Of a stretch of 59,062 bases of DNA, positions 43,845-53,404 are shown one piece after another. The stretch lies in the NCBI GenBank assembly GCA_964521715.1, contig CAZFSS010000025.1, positions 1-59,062 on the forward strand, given 5' to 3'. Within the stretch, counting starts at the first letter, position 1, and each line of letters opens with the position of its first letter. The DNA comes from DAOVRD01 sp964521715 (GTDB lineage Bacteria > Planctomycetota > Brocadiia > SM23-32). The notes under the pieces are model-generated. The model was not told the DNA's origin. It ran no database searches and saw only the letters and a program-made list of their open reading frames with translations. The translations under genes and the position numbers were made by a program.

Positions 43845-46800
43845 TCAACCTACCGATGCCCCCACGCCGCCGAAGGTGGCCGAGGCGGCCGGCGTTATCT
43901 GCGCGAACTTCGTCGAGTCAATCACGTAGTAGCTGCCCGCGAACGCGTGGATCTCGTCCGTGTCGCCGTCGCTTGTGTCCTCGCTGATCGCACCGCCCAC
44001 GTAGACCACCGACAGGCTGCCCGCCTGCACGCTGCTGTTCGTGAAGCTGCCCGAGGCGACCAAGCTCGACAGGAGCCCTTCGGCCTCGAACCGGCTCCCT
44101 GTCGCGTTCCCGCCCACATAGACGCTCGATAGCCGGCCCGCCGACGCGCCCGAGCCGTTCACGTCCACCCAGACGTTCTGCATCCCACCGCCCACGGCCA
44201 GGAGGCTCGACAGGTTCCCACTGCCGACGTAGATGTCCGGGCTGACCGCGCCGTCGCCCAGGATGCTGCCGTTTATGGCCATCAGAGCGTTGATCGTCGA
44301 TTCGGCCGAGATCGAGCGCCCGCCGGTGAGGTCGAGGTTCCCGCCGATCGCCATCACGGTGCCGAGGGTCGCTCCCGACGTGATCGTCGAGGCGACGCCG
44401 CCGTTTATGGCCTGCACCAGGTTGACGCCGCTCTGGCCGTAGATCGTCGGGCTGGTGATCGGGCCGCCGATCGCCATCACGGTGCCGACTCGGCCGGCGG
44501 GGGCCAGGATGCCGCCCGAGATGCCGCCGCCGTGTCCGGCCATGGCGATAGCCATGACGGTGCCGACATTGCTGCCGGTGAGCGTGACGTCGCCGTTCAG
44601 GTTGCCACCCAGCACCTGGAGCAGCGTCAGGTCGCCGTTTATGACCACGTCGCCGTCCACGTCGCCCCAGGCCACGAGTGACCCTATCCCGTCCGCGCCA
44701 TAGACGGCGGTCAGGTCGTCCGCATCTCCGTCGCCGTCCAGGTCCGCCTCGAGCGCCCAGCCGCCCTCGGCGGCGAAGCCGTTGAGGTTCGCGCCGGCTA
44801 TCCCTGCGTTCATGCTGACCGCGCCGACAAAGCCTTCGCACGCAATGACGCCCAAGGGGGCCGGCCCTGCCGCTCTGTTGCGCAGGTCCACGATCGAGCC
44901 GACCGATCCGCCTCCCTCGATGACGATCCCAAGTTGGGCGGTTTCGGCGCCCGCGCCATAAATGCCTATGAAGGGGATGAAACCGTCGCCGACCCACCCG
45001 GGATAGACGAACACATTCGTCTCTCCGTAGACGAACTCGGCCGCGGACCAGGCGATGTGAGGACTGCTCACGCCGTCGCCCGGATCCACGTCGTAGACGC
45101 TGACAACGACACCGTCCGCGTACTCGTGGGACGCGATGGGCCAGAGCGAGGTCATCCTGACTTCGAGCGGTAGGGAATGGCCGGACTCGTTTCCGGCCGC
45201 GTCCACCGCGGTCGCGGTGTAATGGAGGATCCCGAGCGGTTGCTCCGGAAGCTCCTCGTCCGTGCCCTCCCTGTAGACGCTTCCGTCGTCGCCCAGGACG
45301 GGCGCTTGAGAGGCCGGCTCTCCGTTGCGATACAGCCGGAAGTAGAGGCCGTCGGGAGTCTCGACGTCGAAGGCGGGCGTGCGGTCGGCCGTTATGTCGT
45401 TGTCGGATATGCCGGTGTCGCTTGCCGGCTGGAGGTCCGGCTGCGGCGGCGCCGCGGGCGGAGTCGTGTCCACGGTGACAGCGGTCGCGCCCGACCCATC
45501 GGAGGCGTTCCCTGCGGCGTCCAGGGCGTAGAGGACGTACTTGTGGACGGCGTCCGCCAGGGGCCCCTCGCTGAAGGATGCGGCCGCTGCGTAGTCGGCG
45601 CCGACCTGCTGGCCGTCTCGCTCGAGCCGCCAGTAGCTTCCGAATCCCGTGAGGTCAAGAACGATGACGGCGGCGCCGGTGATGTTGTCTGCGCTGGAAA
45701 TGCCGGTGTCGGCGGAGTCGCGCAGGTCCGGCGCATCGGGCGGCGCAGGAGGGTCGCGGTCGATCTCCACTTCGAGCGCCTCGGAGTGCGGCGACTCGTT
45801 GCCCGCGACGTCGACGGCGGCCGCGGCGTAGGACCACGTGCCCTGCGGCTCTGCGGCGGCGGTGCAGGTTGGCCCCGCTTCGTAGTCGCCGCTGGCGAGC
45901 ACCCCGCCCCGGTAGAGCCGGAAGTAGGGGCTCGCGCCGGCGACGTCGAAAACGAGCACGGCAGCGTTCGTCAGGTCGTCGTCGGGGGAGATGCCGGTGT
46001 CGCTCTCCGCGCGCAGGTCCGGCGCGCCGGGCGAGGCTGGCGGCTCCCTGTCGACCTCCACGAGCAGCGCGTCGGACGCGGCGGACTCGTTGCCGGCGGC
46101 GTCCAGGGCCGTTACCGTGTAGCTCCACGCGCCCTCGGGCTCGAAGGCTGCCGTGAAGCTGCTGCCAGTCTCATACTCGGAGCTGATGCGGCTCCCGTCG
46201 CGGTGGAAGCGGAAGTAGCCCTCGGCCGCCGTCACGTCGAACCCGAGGGACGCGGCATTGGTCACGTCGTCTGCGTCCGAGACTCCGCTGTCGTTCTCGG
46301 CCCTCAGATCGGGCGGCGCCGCGATCGGCGGCGCTTGCGTGTCGATGGTCAACGGATCGCTGCCCGTCGCATCGTTCAGGGCGGTGTCTCGGAAGGTGAC
46401 GACGACGGCGTATGCGCCGTCGGCCAAAGGCGAAGTCGGCGTGCATTCCTGCGGGCCGGCCGACGAAAGGACCATCGTGACATCGGCAGCCCCGTCGTCC
46501 CCCCAGTCGATCGCCAAGATGCCGGGCTCATTGACCGTGACCAGGTAGATCGGCAGTGGATCGCTCGTGATGTTGTCGCCGTCGCCGACGCCCGTATCGC
46601 TCAGTTGGCGGAGGTCGACGGCCACGGTGGGCGATTCGGCGTCCACGAGAAACGTCGCCACTTCGTCCGAGCCGCCGTTCAGCGCGTTCCCGGCCACGTC
46701 GCGCACGGTCTGGCTGCCGCCGATGGTCAGGGCGTATGCTTCGTCGGCGAGCGGAACCGTCAGGGAGAGCGTGGCCGTTCCCGTCGCGCCGTCGTAGCTT

Positions 46801-49800
46801 ATGGGCCCGATCTGGGAACTGGCATCGACGTCATTGCCGTCCCCAAACGCGCCGTCGCCGCCGGAGCGCCGCAGCGCGTACGAAGCAGAGCCCATGACGG
46901 TTTCGTACCACATTCCGCCCGCGTCGCTGAAGACAACCTCGATGTGGCCGACCTGGGAGCCCACGGTGCCGGCGGGCGTCATCGCCGCAACGGTCGGGGC
47001 CGTGGTGTCGATCCGCGTGAGGTAGTCGTTCGCCGCTTCGTTGGACGCGGTGTCCGTGAACGTGACCGCCGCGAGGTGTTCTCCCTCCGCAAGATCCGAG
47101 CTCGGACAGAAGCCGTACGTTCCCGCCGCAGGCACGGCCAGTTCCGCATCCGGCGTGCCGTCGCCGGTCCAGTCGATGGCGATGGTGCCCGGTTCGTTCA
47201 CCGTGACGTTGTAAGTGGGCTTTACAGAGCTGGTTATGCCGTCGCTGCTGCTGCGGCCGGTGTCGCTGACCTCGTCCAGGGCCAGGTCGACAGCCGGCAG
47301 TTGGGCGTCGACGATGAAGCCGAACGCCTGATCGGCGCCGCCGTTCAGCGGGTTGCCCGCCACGTCGCGCACGGTCTGCGTGCCGGCCACGGTGAGCTGA
47401 TAGGCCTCGTCCGTCAGGGGCGCGCTCAACAGGACCGTGGCCGTGGCCGCACCGTCGCAACTCACCTGGGCGATCAGGTCGGACGCGTCGACTTCGTTGC
47501 CGTCTCCGAACGTCCCGTCGCCTCCCGAGCGTCGCAGGGCGTAATCGCCGAGGTCCGTCACTGTGTCGGCCCACATGGTCTCGCTGAAGAGCGCCGCGAT
47601 CAGGCTGACCTGGCTGCCGACCTCTCCCGACGGCGTGGTCGAGTACACGGTCGGACAAAGCGTGTCGATGCGGGTCGGATCGGTGTCGTTGACTTCGTTC
47701 GACGCAGAGTCGGTGAACTTGAGGGCCACGGGGTACTGGCCGTCCGTCAGGTCCGCGGACGGACTGTAGTAGTAGGTCCCCGCAGCGCCCACCGCGTCGG
47801 TCACGTCAACGGCCGAATCGTCCTCCCAGTCTATCTCGACCATCCCGGGCTCGCTGACGGTAACGGAGTAGGTCGGGGTCCTGTCCGCGGTGACGTTGTC
47901 GCTATCGCTCGCCCCGGTGTCGCTTCCCGGCGCGAGGTCAATCGCGGCGGAAGGCGCGGCCAGGTCCAGTGTGAAACCGGCGACGTATCGGTCGCCGGGG
48001 ACCTCCCCGCCGGTGCCGTCGCCGTCCTGGTCCATGGGATGCTCGGCCAGGTCCAATATCTGCGGGCCGATCGCCATCTCGTACCGGCCGTCCGCCGATT
48101 GCGGATCGAACGTGATCTCCAACGTCCGGCTGTCGTGCCAGACGCTCGACGAGATCGCATCCGAGATGTCGCCCGCCGGGCCGAAGAAGCTGACAACGTC
48201 GCCGGCGAGCGAGAAGCTGTCCCGGTCAATCGCTTCGCTGAAGTGGAGGAGAACGGACGACGGCGGCGACGTCTTCACGGTCCCCGAAGGCGAGTGCCCG
48301 GTCACGCTCGGGCCGCCCTTCGGCGTCAGCGCGATGTTGTCGAACGCCATGCCGTCCTGTGGGATGGGGGAGTCGCCGTACTGCTGGAAGCGGATGAGCG
48401 TATCCACGGAATAGCCCAGCCCCAGGCTGTCCAGATTGTAGCTGCGCATCGTGTAGACACCGGTGCTGTTCCCGCCGGTGAGGCCGACGACGTCGTGCCA
48501 GGTGGTGCCTCCGTCCACGCGGATCTGGACGGAGTCCTGGACGTGGTCGTCGTCCGTCCACTCGCGGTTGGCGAAGCTCAGTTCGACGTTGCTGCGGCCC
48601 GCCAGGTTGACGTGGAGTATGAGCTGGTTGAGCGAGTAGCTGGAGCCCGGCGTGGCGTCGTCCAGGGCGACGTGGTAGCTGCCTTCGTACGGCCCGTTCG
48701 CCGACGTCAGCGAGATCCGTCCCTGGGCACCTTTGATGACTTCCCAGTATGCCCCGAAGGCGCCTGACTCCCAGTCCTCGAAGAACGGGAAGGATGCCGC
48801 TGCGCGGTAGTAGGCCGAGTCCAGGTCGAGGCCCGCGCCGCGGCTGCGGTTGTTCGACTCGTTGGACTCGGCCACGTTCAGGTCCGCGTCCGAGAACATC
48901 CCGATGAAGTAGTTCCTGTCCGTGTGGAACGGGTCCGAAGCCGGCACGATGAGGCGAGCCGAACCGTGATGGTTCGCGGAGGCCGCCAGGCCGGCGACGT
49001 GATACGCCTCGGGCTCGGACGGATCGTAGTTCGGGTCCGACGGGCTCAACTGCAACTGCATGTCCGCGCCGGGCTGGATGTTGGCGTCATCGGAGAGGTA
49101 GAACTGGACGTCGAAGGCGCCGGCGTTGCCGTCGCCAGCGTTGGCCAGCGTGAAATCGACGACCACGCTGCCGGCGGCCTGGGAAAGGCTGTGCGGGGTC
49201 GCGCTGAAGCTCGTCCCAAGCAGGTCGGGCACTGGCGCCGGCAGGGCGCCGAGGGTGATCGTGGGGTCTCCGTACAGATTGATGTCCACGGCGTTCATCC
49301 AACTGGAGCCGCTCACCCAGCCCATGCCGAAGTTCTCGCGGCACCACTGGAGGGCGGCCCCTGTCGTCTCGGTCATGTCGTTCTCGACCAGCCTCTTGGG
49401 GATGTAGTAGCCGTAAGAGGCCACCTCCCCGTAGCTGAGGCCGAGGGACGGATACCAGTCTCCGATGGCGTACCAGGCGACCCGCGAGGCGCTGTAAGTG
49501 GCCACGGCCCCGTTGTTCAGCAGGGAGTAGCCCAGGTTGGAGGAGTTCTCGGGATAGCCGTTGTCGCAGGACACCTGGACGACGATGGAGGGGTGGCCGT
49601 CGTCCAGCATCCAGCAGTCGCTGCTGGAGAAGAAGGCGTCCCACGTCATCTCGGCGGCTTCGGGCATGCCGTCGCCGTCGTCGGACGACCAGTACTTGCG
49701 GAAGGCGCCGGTCTCGGAGCCGTGGGCCCACCACGTGACGAGACCGTAGGCATTGGCCGACCATTCGCCCAGGACGTTGGATGCGGTTAGGGGCGCTTCG

Positions 49801-51329
49801 CAGGGGGCCGTGACGGGTTCCAGGCCGGCCTTCTCGTACAGCCGGTAGGAGCCGTACGAGTTGGGCAGCGCAACGTCGCTCCTGACGTACTCGCCGAGCG
49901 AGTGGCCGTCGCAGGCGTCCCAGCCGCTGTGGTCCTCGTCCTCGTAGTTGGATATCGCCATGGGCAGCAGGATGTTGGAGCGCCAGGCGCCGTCCGTCTC
50001 GGCCAGGTAGTTCATCGTCTTGAGCAGGATGCTGTCGAGCTGGCTGTAGTCTGCTCCGTAGACGGGGATTCTCCCGACGAGGACTTCCCGCACGGGCTGC
50101 GTGTTGAAGTCGTCGCCCCACTCGCCGTACAGCCCGTCGCCGTCCAGGTCCCAGTTGCTGGTCAGGTCGGCGTAATAGTAGTCTGTGGGGGCGTCCTCGG
50201 AAGGTTTGGGACGCGTCATCTTCATCGGGACGTTGCCGCTGCTCGGGTTCGGGTTTCCGATCAGCAGGACGTAGTCCACGCCCATCGTTGCGTAGTTGGC
50301 GGAGAGCCAGGAGCGGATATTCTGGGCGGCCGCGTCGCCGGTGCCGCCGCCCCACGTGGACTCGGTCACGACCGCCGTCTGGTAGGACAGGGACTCCTTC
50401 TGGGCCACGAAGCTGCCCAGCTCCGTCGAGCCGCTCTGGATCGCCGAGGTCGTGACGATCACGAGGTCGGCAGAGACGGGCGCGGGCGCGGGGTCGGCCC
50501 GGCCGGAGGCAGCTGCGTAGAGCGGCGCTACCTCGTCGTAATTGACCAGCAGTTGCGCGGCCAGGTCGTCGAGCGCACCGTCTGCCAGGACCGACTCGCC
50601 CGGCGGATCGGAAGTCGCGAAGGCGAGGCGCACCTGAACGTCCGTGGCCAGCCGCACCTCGCCCGAGACGGGGTTGAACGCGAACGGCGAGTACTCGATG
50701 GTGGCCAGCTTCCATTTGCGCATCTGCTCCACGCCGAGCAGTCGGACGACGCTCCCCCCGTAGAATCCGTCGAGCCCGTAGACGAGTACATTCTTCCCGT
50801 CCTCGATGGCCTTGCCCGCGCCCCAGTCGTAAATGGTTTCATCGCCGAGCGTTGTGACGGCCGGCGCAGCGGGGCTGATGAGGTGCTCCCCCGGCACTTC
50901 GACCACCCGGACGGCCGTCAGCTCCAGGGAGACCGAGTCCAGATCGGCGTCGGGCGGCAGGCCCAGCCTTACGCTGGCCGTCGGCAGCGCCGGGTTGCCG
51001 CTGTCCCCCGAGAGCGAGAAGCCCTCGGCCACGATCAGTTCCTCCTCCTGCGTTACGGGAAGGAACTCGAAGGCGTCGCACGAGAAGGTCACCGCGATCT
51101 GGCCGAGTTCGGCGTGGAGCGCGACGTCGACGTCAAGCGCGCAGCCGTCGGTCAGGACGGACTGCGCGGACCAGTCGGCCCAGGACTCAAGAGCGGCAGG
51201 CTCGTCCAGCGCAGGCCAGTCCGCGGCGCCCGAGCTGAGCAAGACGCGCGGCTCGAGCGGCTCGAGATGCAGACCCCGCTGCCTTGCCGGGTTCGGTGTC
51301 CTGGGTCCTGCTGTCGTTGGCAAGCTCAC
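43845..51329 (-). CDS. giant LEPR-XLL protein with C25 peptidase, Ig-like repeats and C-terminal beta-solenoid
   Basis: A 2,494-residue protein. The N-terminus carries LEPRVLLS (25-32), the planctomycete LEPR-XLL motif thought to direct secretion or anchoring. A gingipain-like C25 peptidase spans about 290-700, with candidate catalytic His536 (WWAHGSE) and Cys588 (VQVSCDNGYPEN). Then come a CARDB-like region (about 705-815), a jelly-roll (about 850-1000) and Ig/cadherin-like repeats to about 2,057, with seven copies of an Asp-Thr/Ser-Gly...Asp-Asn-Ile/Val-Thr motif (DTGASDSDNVT, DTGISSADNIT). The C-terminal part (about 2,127-2,470) repeats units such as GTVMAIGG, LSSVYVGG and LVQAINGG. The start is GTG with no strong ribosome site. 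A minus-strand TATACT at 51501-51496 lacks a good -35. Probably a cell-surface or secreted cysteine protease. Confidence 0.85.
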   Translation of the reverse strand: MSLPTTAGPRTPNPARQRGLHLEPLEPRVLLSSGAADWPALDEPAALESWADWSAQSVLTDGCALDVDVALHAELGQIAVTFSCDAFEFLPVTQEEELIVAEGFSLSGDSGNPALPTASVRLGLPPDADLDSVSLELTAVRVVEVPGEHLISPAAPAVTTLGDETIYDWGAGKAIEDGKNVLVYGLDGFYGGSVVRLLGVEQMRKWKLATIEYSPFAFNPVSGEVRLATDVQVRLAFATSDPPGESVLADGALDDLAAQLLVNYDEVAPLYAAASGRADPAPAPVSADLVIVTTSAIQSGSTELGSFVAQKESLSYQTAVVTESTWGGGTGDAAAQNIRSWLSANYATMGVDYVLLIGNPNPSSGNVPMKMTRPKPSEDAPTDYYYADLTSNWDLDGDGLYGEWGDDFNTQPVREVLVGRIPVYGADYSQLDSILLKTMNYLAETDGAWRSNILLPMAISNYEDEDHSGWDACDGHSLGEYVRSDVALPNSYGSYRLYEKAGLEPVTAPCEAPLTASNVLGEWSANAYGLVTWWAHGSETGAFRKYWSSDDGDGMPEAAEMTWDAFFSSSDCWMLDDGHPSIVVQVSCDNGYPENSSNLGYSLLNNGAVATYSASRVAWYAIGDWYPSLGLSYGEVASYGYYIPKRLVENDMTETTGAALQWCRENFGMGWVSGSSWMNAVDINLYGDPTITLGALPAPVPDLLGTSFSATPHSLSQAAGSVVVDFTLANAGDGNAGAFDVQFYLSDDANIQPGADMQLQLSPSDPNYDPSEPEAYHVAGLAASANHHGSARLIVPASDPFHTDRNYFIGMFSDADLNVAESNESNNRSRGAGLDLDSAYYRAAASFPFFEDWESGAFGAYWEVIKGAQGRISLTSANGPYEGSYHVALDDATPGSSYSLNQLILHVNLAGRSNVELSFANREWTDDDHVQDSVQIRVDGGTTWHDVVGLTGGNSTGVYTMRSYNLDSLGLGYSVDTLIRFQQYGDSPIPQDGMAFDNIALTPKGGPSVTGHSPSGTVKTSPPSSVLLHFSEAIDRDSFSLAGDVVSFFGPAGDISDAISSSVWHDSRTLEITFDPQSADGRYEMAIGPQILDLAEHPMDQDGDGTGGEVPGDRYVAGFTLDLAAPSAAIDLAPGSDTGASDSDNVTADRTPTYSVTVSEPGMVEIDWEDDSAVDVTDAVGAAGTYYYSPSADLTDGQYPVALKFTDSASNEVNDTDPTRIDTLCPTVYSTTPSGEVGSQVSLIAALFSETMWADTVTDLGDYALRRSGGDGTFGDGNEVDASDLIAQVSCDGAATATVLLSAPLTDEAYQLTVAGTQTVRDVAGNPLNGGADQAFGFIVDAQLPAVDLALDEVSDTGRSSSDGITSSVKPTYNVTVNEPGTIAIDWTGDGTPDAELAVPAAGTYGFCPSSDLAEGEHLAAVTFTDTASNEAANDYLTRIDTTAPTVAAMTPAGTVGSQVGHIEVVFSDAGGMWYETVMGSASYALRRSGGDGAFGDGNDVDASSQIGPISYDGATGTATLSLTVPLADEAYALTIGGSQTVRDVAGNALNGGSDEVATFLVDAESPTVAVDLRQLSDTGVGDGDNITSDPLPIYLVTVNEPGILAIDWGDDGAADVTMVLSSAGPQECTPTSPLADGAYAVVVTFRDTALNDATGSDPLTIDTQAPPIAAPPDLRAENDSGVSDADDVTNAASLGFDVTAAEGYFRFHRDGSRISSEYETGSSFTAAFEPEGAWSYTVTALDAAGNESAASDALLVEVDREPPASPGAPDLRAESDTGISPDDDLTNAAVLVFDVAGASPYFRLYRGGVLASGDYEAGPTCTAAAEPQGTWSYAAAAVDVAGNESPHSEALEVEIDRDPPAPPDAPDLRDSADTGISSADNITGAAVIVLDLTGFGSYWRLERDGQQVGADYAAAASFSEGPLADAVHKYVLYALDAAGNASDGSGATAVTVDTTPPAAPPQPDLQPASDTGISDNDITADRTPAFDVETPDGLYFRLYRNGEPASQAPVLGDDGSVYREGTDEELPEQPLGILHYTATAVDAAGNESGHSLPLEVRMTSLWPIASHEYADGVVVSVYDVDPGDGVSSPHIAWSAAEFVYGETNVFVYPGWVGDGFIPFIGIYGAGAETAQLGIVIEGGGSVGSIVDLRNRAAGPAPLGVIACEGFVGAVSMNAGIAGANLNGFAAEGGWALEADLDGDGDADDLTAVYGADGIGSLVAWGDVDGDVVINGDLTLLQVLGGNLNGDVTLTGSNVGTVMAIAMAGHGGGISGGILAPAGRVGTVMAIGGPITSPTIYGQSGVNLVQAINGGVASTITSGATLGTVMAIGGNLDLTGGRSISAESTINALMAINGSILGDGAVSPDIYVGSGNLSSLLAVGGGMQNVWVDVNGSGASAGRLSSVYVGGNATGSRFEAEGLLSSLVASGSFTNSSVQAGSLSVVYVGGAISEDTSDGDTDEIHAFAGSYYVIDSTKFAQITPAASATFGGVGASVG

Positions 51330-51600
51330 AGGCGTCTGTTTCCCGATGGCCCGAACCGGCCTCTGCGGACTGCCGCGGCGGGGGCCGATGCGTCAGGGGC
51401 GGAAGGACGAACGGCGAAGCCGGCAGCGGCGTTGCGTGACGGCTCTGCACGCGCACGCGCTGCCTGTTCCGCCATTCCCAAGTCGCTGCCAGCACAGTAT
51501 ACTTGGTCGGCTGCTGCGGTGAAAGATGACGGGCCGCTCGCGGCCTGCGTGGCCGGGGCGACGGCCGCCAGGCGCGCTGCACCGGCGCGGAGGGCATTTC

Positions 51601-51630
51601 TTGACTTCGGTTTTGGCCCTCCCTTAGAAT
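51601..51630 (+). promoter_or_regulatory. promoter of the glycosyltransferase gene
   Basis: TTGACT (51601-51606), an 18-nt spacer and TAGAAT (51625-51630) lie 62 nt before the ATG at 51693. The rest of the 363-bp divergent spacer (51330-51692) shows no gene. Confidence 0.5.
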
Positions 51631-51692
51631 GCCATCGGTCGGGCAGTGGGCCCGGAGCACGCGGCGTGGAGTCGGGAAGGTCGTCTTAAGGC

Positions 51693-52499
51693 ATGTTCAG
51701 CAAAAAGCTTGCGATCATACTGGTTCTTGGCGCTGCGATGAGGCTCTGGCTTGTTTTCACGGCCGCCGGCATCAACTCGGACGCGTTCAAGTACGCCCTC
51801 ACCGCCCAACGCATGGCCGAGAGCGGCGTGGTCAGCGCCATGAGGGGCGACTTCTTCTGGCCCTACTACACCGTCAACAGGCGTCTGGTCGTCTATCCCT
51901 TCCTTGGCAGCCTTGTCTACAGGCTGACGGGGGACGTCATTCTGTCCCTGCGTCTGGTGTCGGCTGCGGCCGGGACCGCTCTGATCTGGGCGGTGTACGC
52001 GATAGCGAGGCGCCTGTTCAAAGGCGAGCAGATAGCGTTGCTTGCGGCGGGGCTGGTCGCCTTTGAATCGGAGTTCGCCGTGGCGTCGGCCTCCGTCTAC
52101 CGCGAAGTGACGATGGCGTTCATCATCGCGCTCTCTTTCCTGATGCTCCTATGGACCTTGCGCCTGGAGCGCCGGTGGCCGCTGCTCGCCTTTCTGACCG
52201 GGCTGGTCCTGTTCGCCTCGTTCCTGACGCGCCCGGACGGGGCCGCTGTTGCAGCGGCCCTCGGCCTCATCGCGCTGTTCGTAGTCCCGGGCATTGCGTG
52301 GAAGAAGCGTATCATCGTCTGCGCCATTATGGGGCTGACCTTCTGCGCTCTTGAGGTCCCCTACGTGCTCTGGCTGCGGAGGACGACGGGCTACTGGCTC
52401 ATCAACCAGTGGCAGATCCAGACGAAGATGAACGAGGTGGAGAGCGCCAGTCGGTTCCTTCTGAGGGAAGATCGAGGCGGACATGGGGCCGCTGACTAG
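51693..52499 (+). CDS. GT39-like membrane glycosyltransferase, N-terminal part (frameshifted)
   Basis: A 268-residue piece with a signal-anchor (LAIILVLGAAMRLWLVF), the first luminal loop GINSDAFKYALTAQRMAESG carrying the Asp typical of PMT/GT39 enzymes, and several membrane segments. Continuity breaks near FLLREDRGG; the following gene, in another frame, continues the same protein type. Deleting one G from the GGG at about 52466-52468 would join them as ...FLLRKIEADMGPLTS... Such enzymes use lipid-linked sugars to build glycans. The shift may be real or a sequencing error. Confidence 0.7.
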   Translation: MFSKKLAIILVLGAAMRLWLVFTAAGINSDAFKYALTAQRMAESGVVSAMRGDFFWPYYTVNRRLVVYPFLGSLVYRLTGDVILSLRLVSAAAGTALIWAVYAIARRLFKGEQIALLAAGLVAFESEFAVASASVYREVTMAFIIALSFLMLLWTLRLERRWPLLAFLTGLVLFASFLTRPDGAAVAAALGLIALFVVPGIAWKKRIIVCAIMGLTFCALEVPYVLWLRRTTGYWLINQWQIQTKMNEVESASRFLLREDRGGHGAAD

Positions 52500-53205
52500 C
52501 ATCGCCAGGCAGTTCGACGAGATCCGCCACGTGGTGGGACCGGTCTGCCTGCTCGGGATGCTCTATCTGCTCGTGCGGGGTCGGAAGCGCCTGACGGACG
52601 CTCGGTTCGGGCTCATCGCGATCGGCGTCGTGCTGACCGCGTACTTCGTGTTGTTCACCCTCACGGCCGGCATATACGTCGAGGGGCGCTACTACAGGCC
52701 GGTGTTCCCGTTCTTTGCGCTGCTGTCCGCCCTGGGCGTCCACTGCTTCATGCAGGACGTCAGGAACCGGAAGGTCGTCTACGCGGTCCTCGGCCTGATC
52801 TTCGTCGGGTTTGTAGTCATGGCCGTGAAGGAACCGGTGCGCGCGCATCGGCGAGGCCAGACGTTGGCGGGGCTGTGGCTGAAGCAGCACGACCCCGACT
52901 ACAAGGGATTTGTTGTGTCGAACTGGACCCAGCCGGTCTACTACGCAGGCATGAAGTACTTCGACACCAGGTCCACCAAGGAGCTGTTCCTGGAACTGCG
53001 CAGGCGGGGAGAGCCGTTCAAGTACTTCATCCTGGACCCGGAGCTCGACCCACCGGAGGTCTGGGCGCAGGAATACGTGGACGAGCACGGCTGGCTCGTG
53101 ATCCATCGGGAGGCCCAGAGGGACGTGCGCATCTACCTGGACCCGCAATACGGCCATCAAGGGGAGCAAGCCGTGCCGGCGCCGGCGGCACCGGCCGGTC
53201 CCTAG
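52483..53205 (+). CDS. GT39-like membrane glycosyltransferase, C-terminal part (frameshifted)
   Basis: A 240-residue frame continuing the preceding piece, with further membrane segments (VGPVCLLGMLYLLV; LIAIGVVLTAYFVLFTLTAGIYVEGRYYRPVFPFFALL; AVLGLIFVGFVVMAV) and a soluble C-terminal domain (KGFVVSNWTQPVYYAGMKYFDTRST). Its reading frame opens upstream only to a TGA, so its ATG 52483 is probably not a native start. The combined protein would be about 500 residues. Its TAG stop is formed at the first bases of MITE copy 2. Confidence 0.65.
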   Translation: MGPLTSIARQFDEIRHVVGPVCLLGMLYLLVRGRKRLTDARFGLIAIGVVLTAYFVLFTLTAGIYVEGRYYRPVFPFFALLSALGVHCFMQDVRNRKVVYAVLGLIFVGFVVMAVKEPVRAHRRGQTLAGLWLKQHDPDYKGFVVSNWTQPVYYAGMKYFDTRSTKELFLELRRRGEPFKYFILDPELDPPEVWAQEYVDEHGWLVIHREAQRDVRIYLDPQYGHQGEQAVPAPAAPAGP

Positions 53206-53356
53206 TGGGCTGTCAAGGAAGTCGTCTTGCATTTTCGCACCTACCGCTCGATAGCGGCCGCGGCCCTGTAGGGGCACGGCGCGCCGTGCCCCTACGTATC
53301 AGTCCGCACATGACACCGGCTGCAGAACGCAAGGTTGCTTGTTGAACAGGCCACTA
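53203..53356. mobile_element. MITE-like element, copy 2 (154 bp)
   Basis: This copy starts TAGTGGGCTGTC and ends GAACAGGCCACTA; the ends are inverted copies at 10 of 12 bases and both carry TA outside, as in IS630/Tc1-type elements. It holds the same perfect 28-bp palindrome (53268-53295, arm GTAGGGGCACGGCG) as copy 1. No gene is inside. The flanks of the palindrome differ from copy 1 at about 26 positions, all outside the palindrome. It separates the GT39-like gene from the sugar transferase; the rest of 53357-53404 shows nothing. Confidence 0.62.
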
Positions 53357-53404
53357 GCTTGCGCCTGCTGCCATCCGCCCCGTTCAGCATAGAGGCCGCA
53401 ACAG

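Noticed and set aside
45177..48767. A 1,196-residue plus-strand open frame
   Set aside because: It lies antisense to the Ig-like repeats of the LEPR-XLL gene; its Arg/Val/Gly-rich repeats mirror the repeat DNA.
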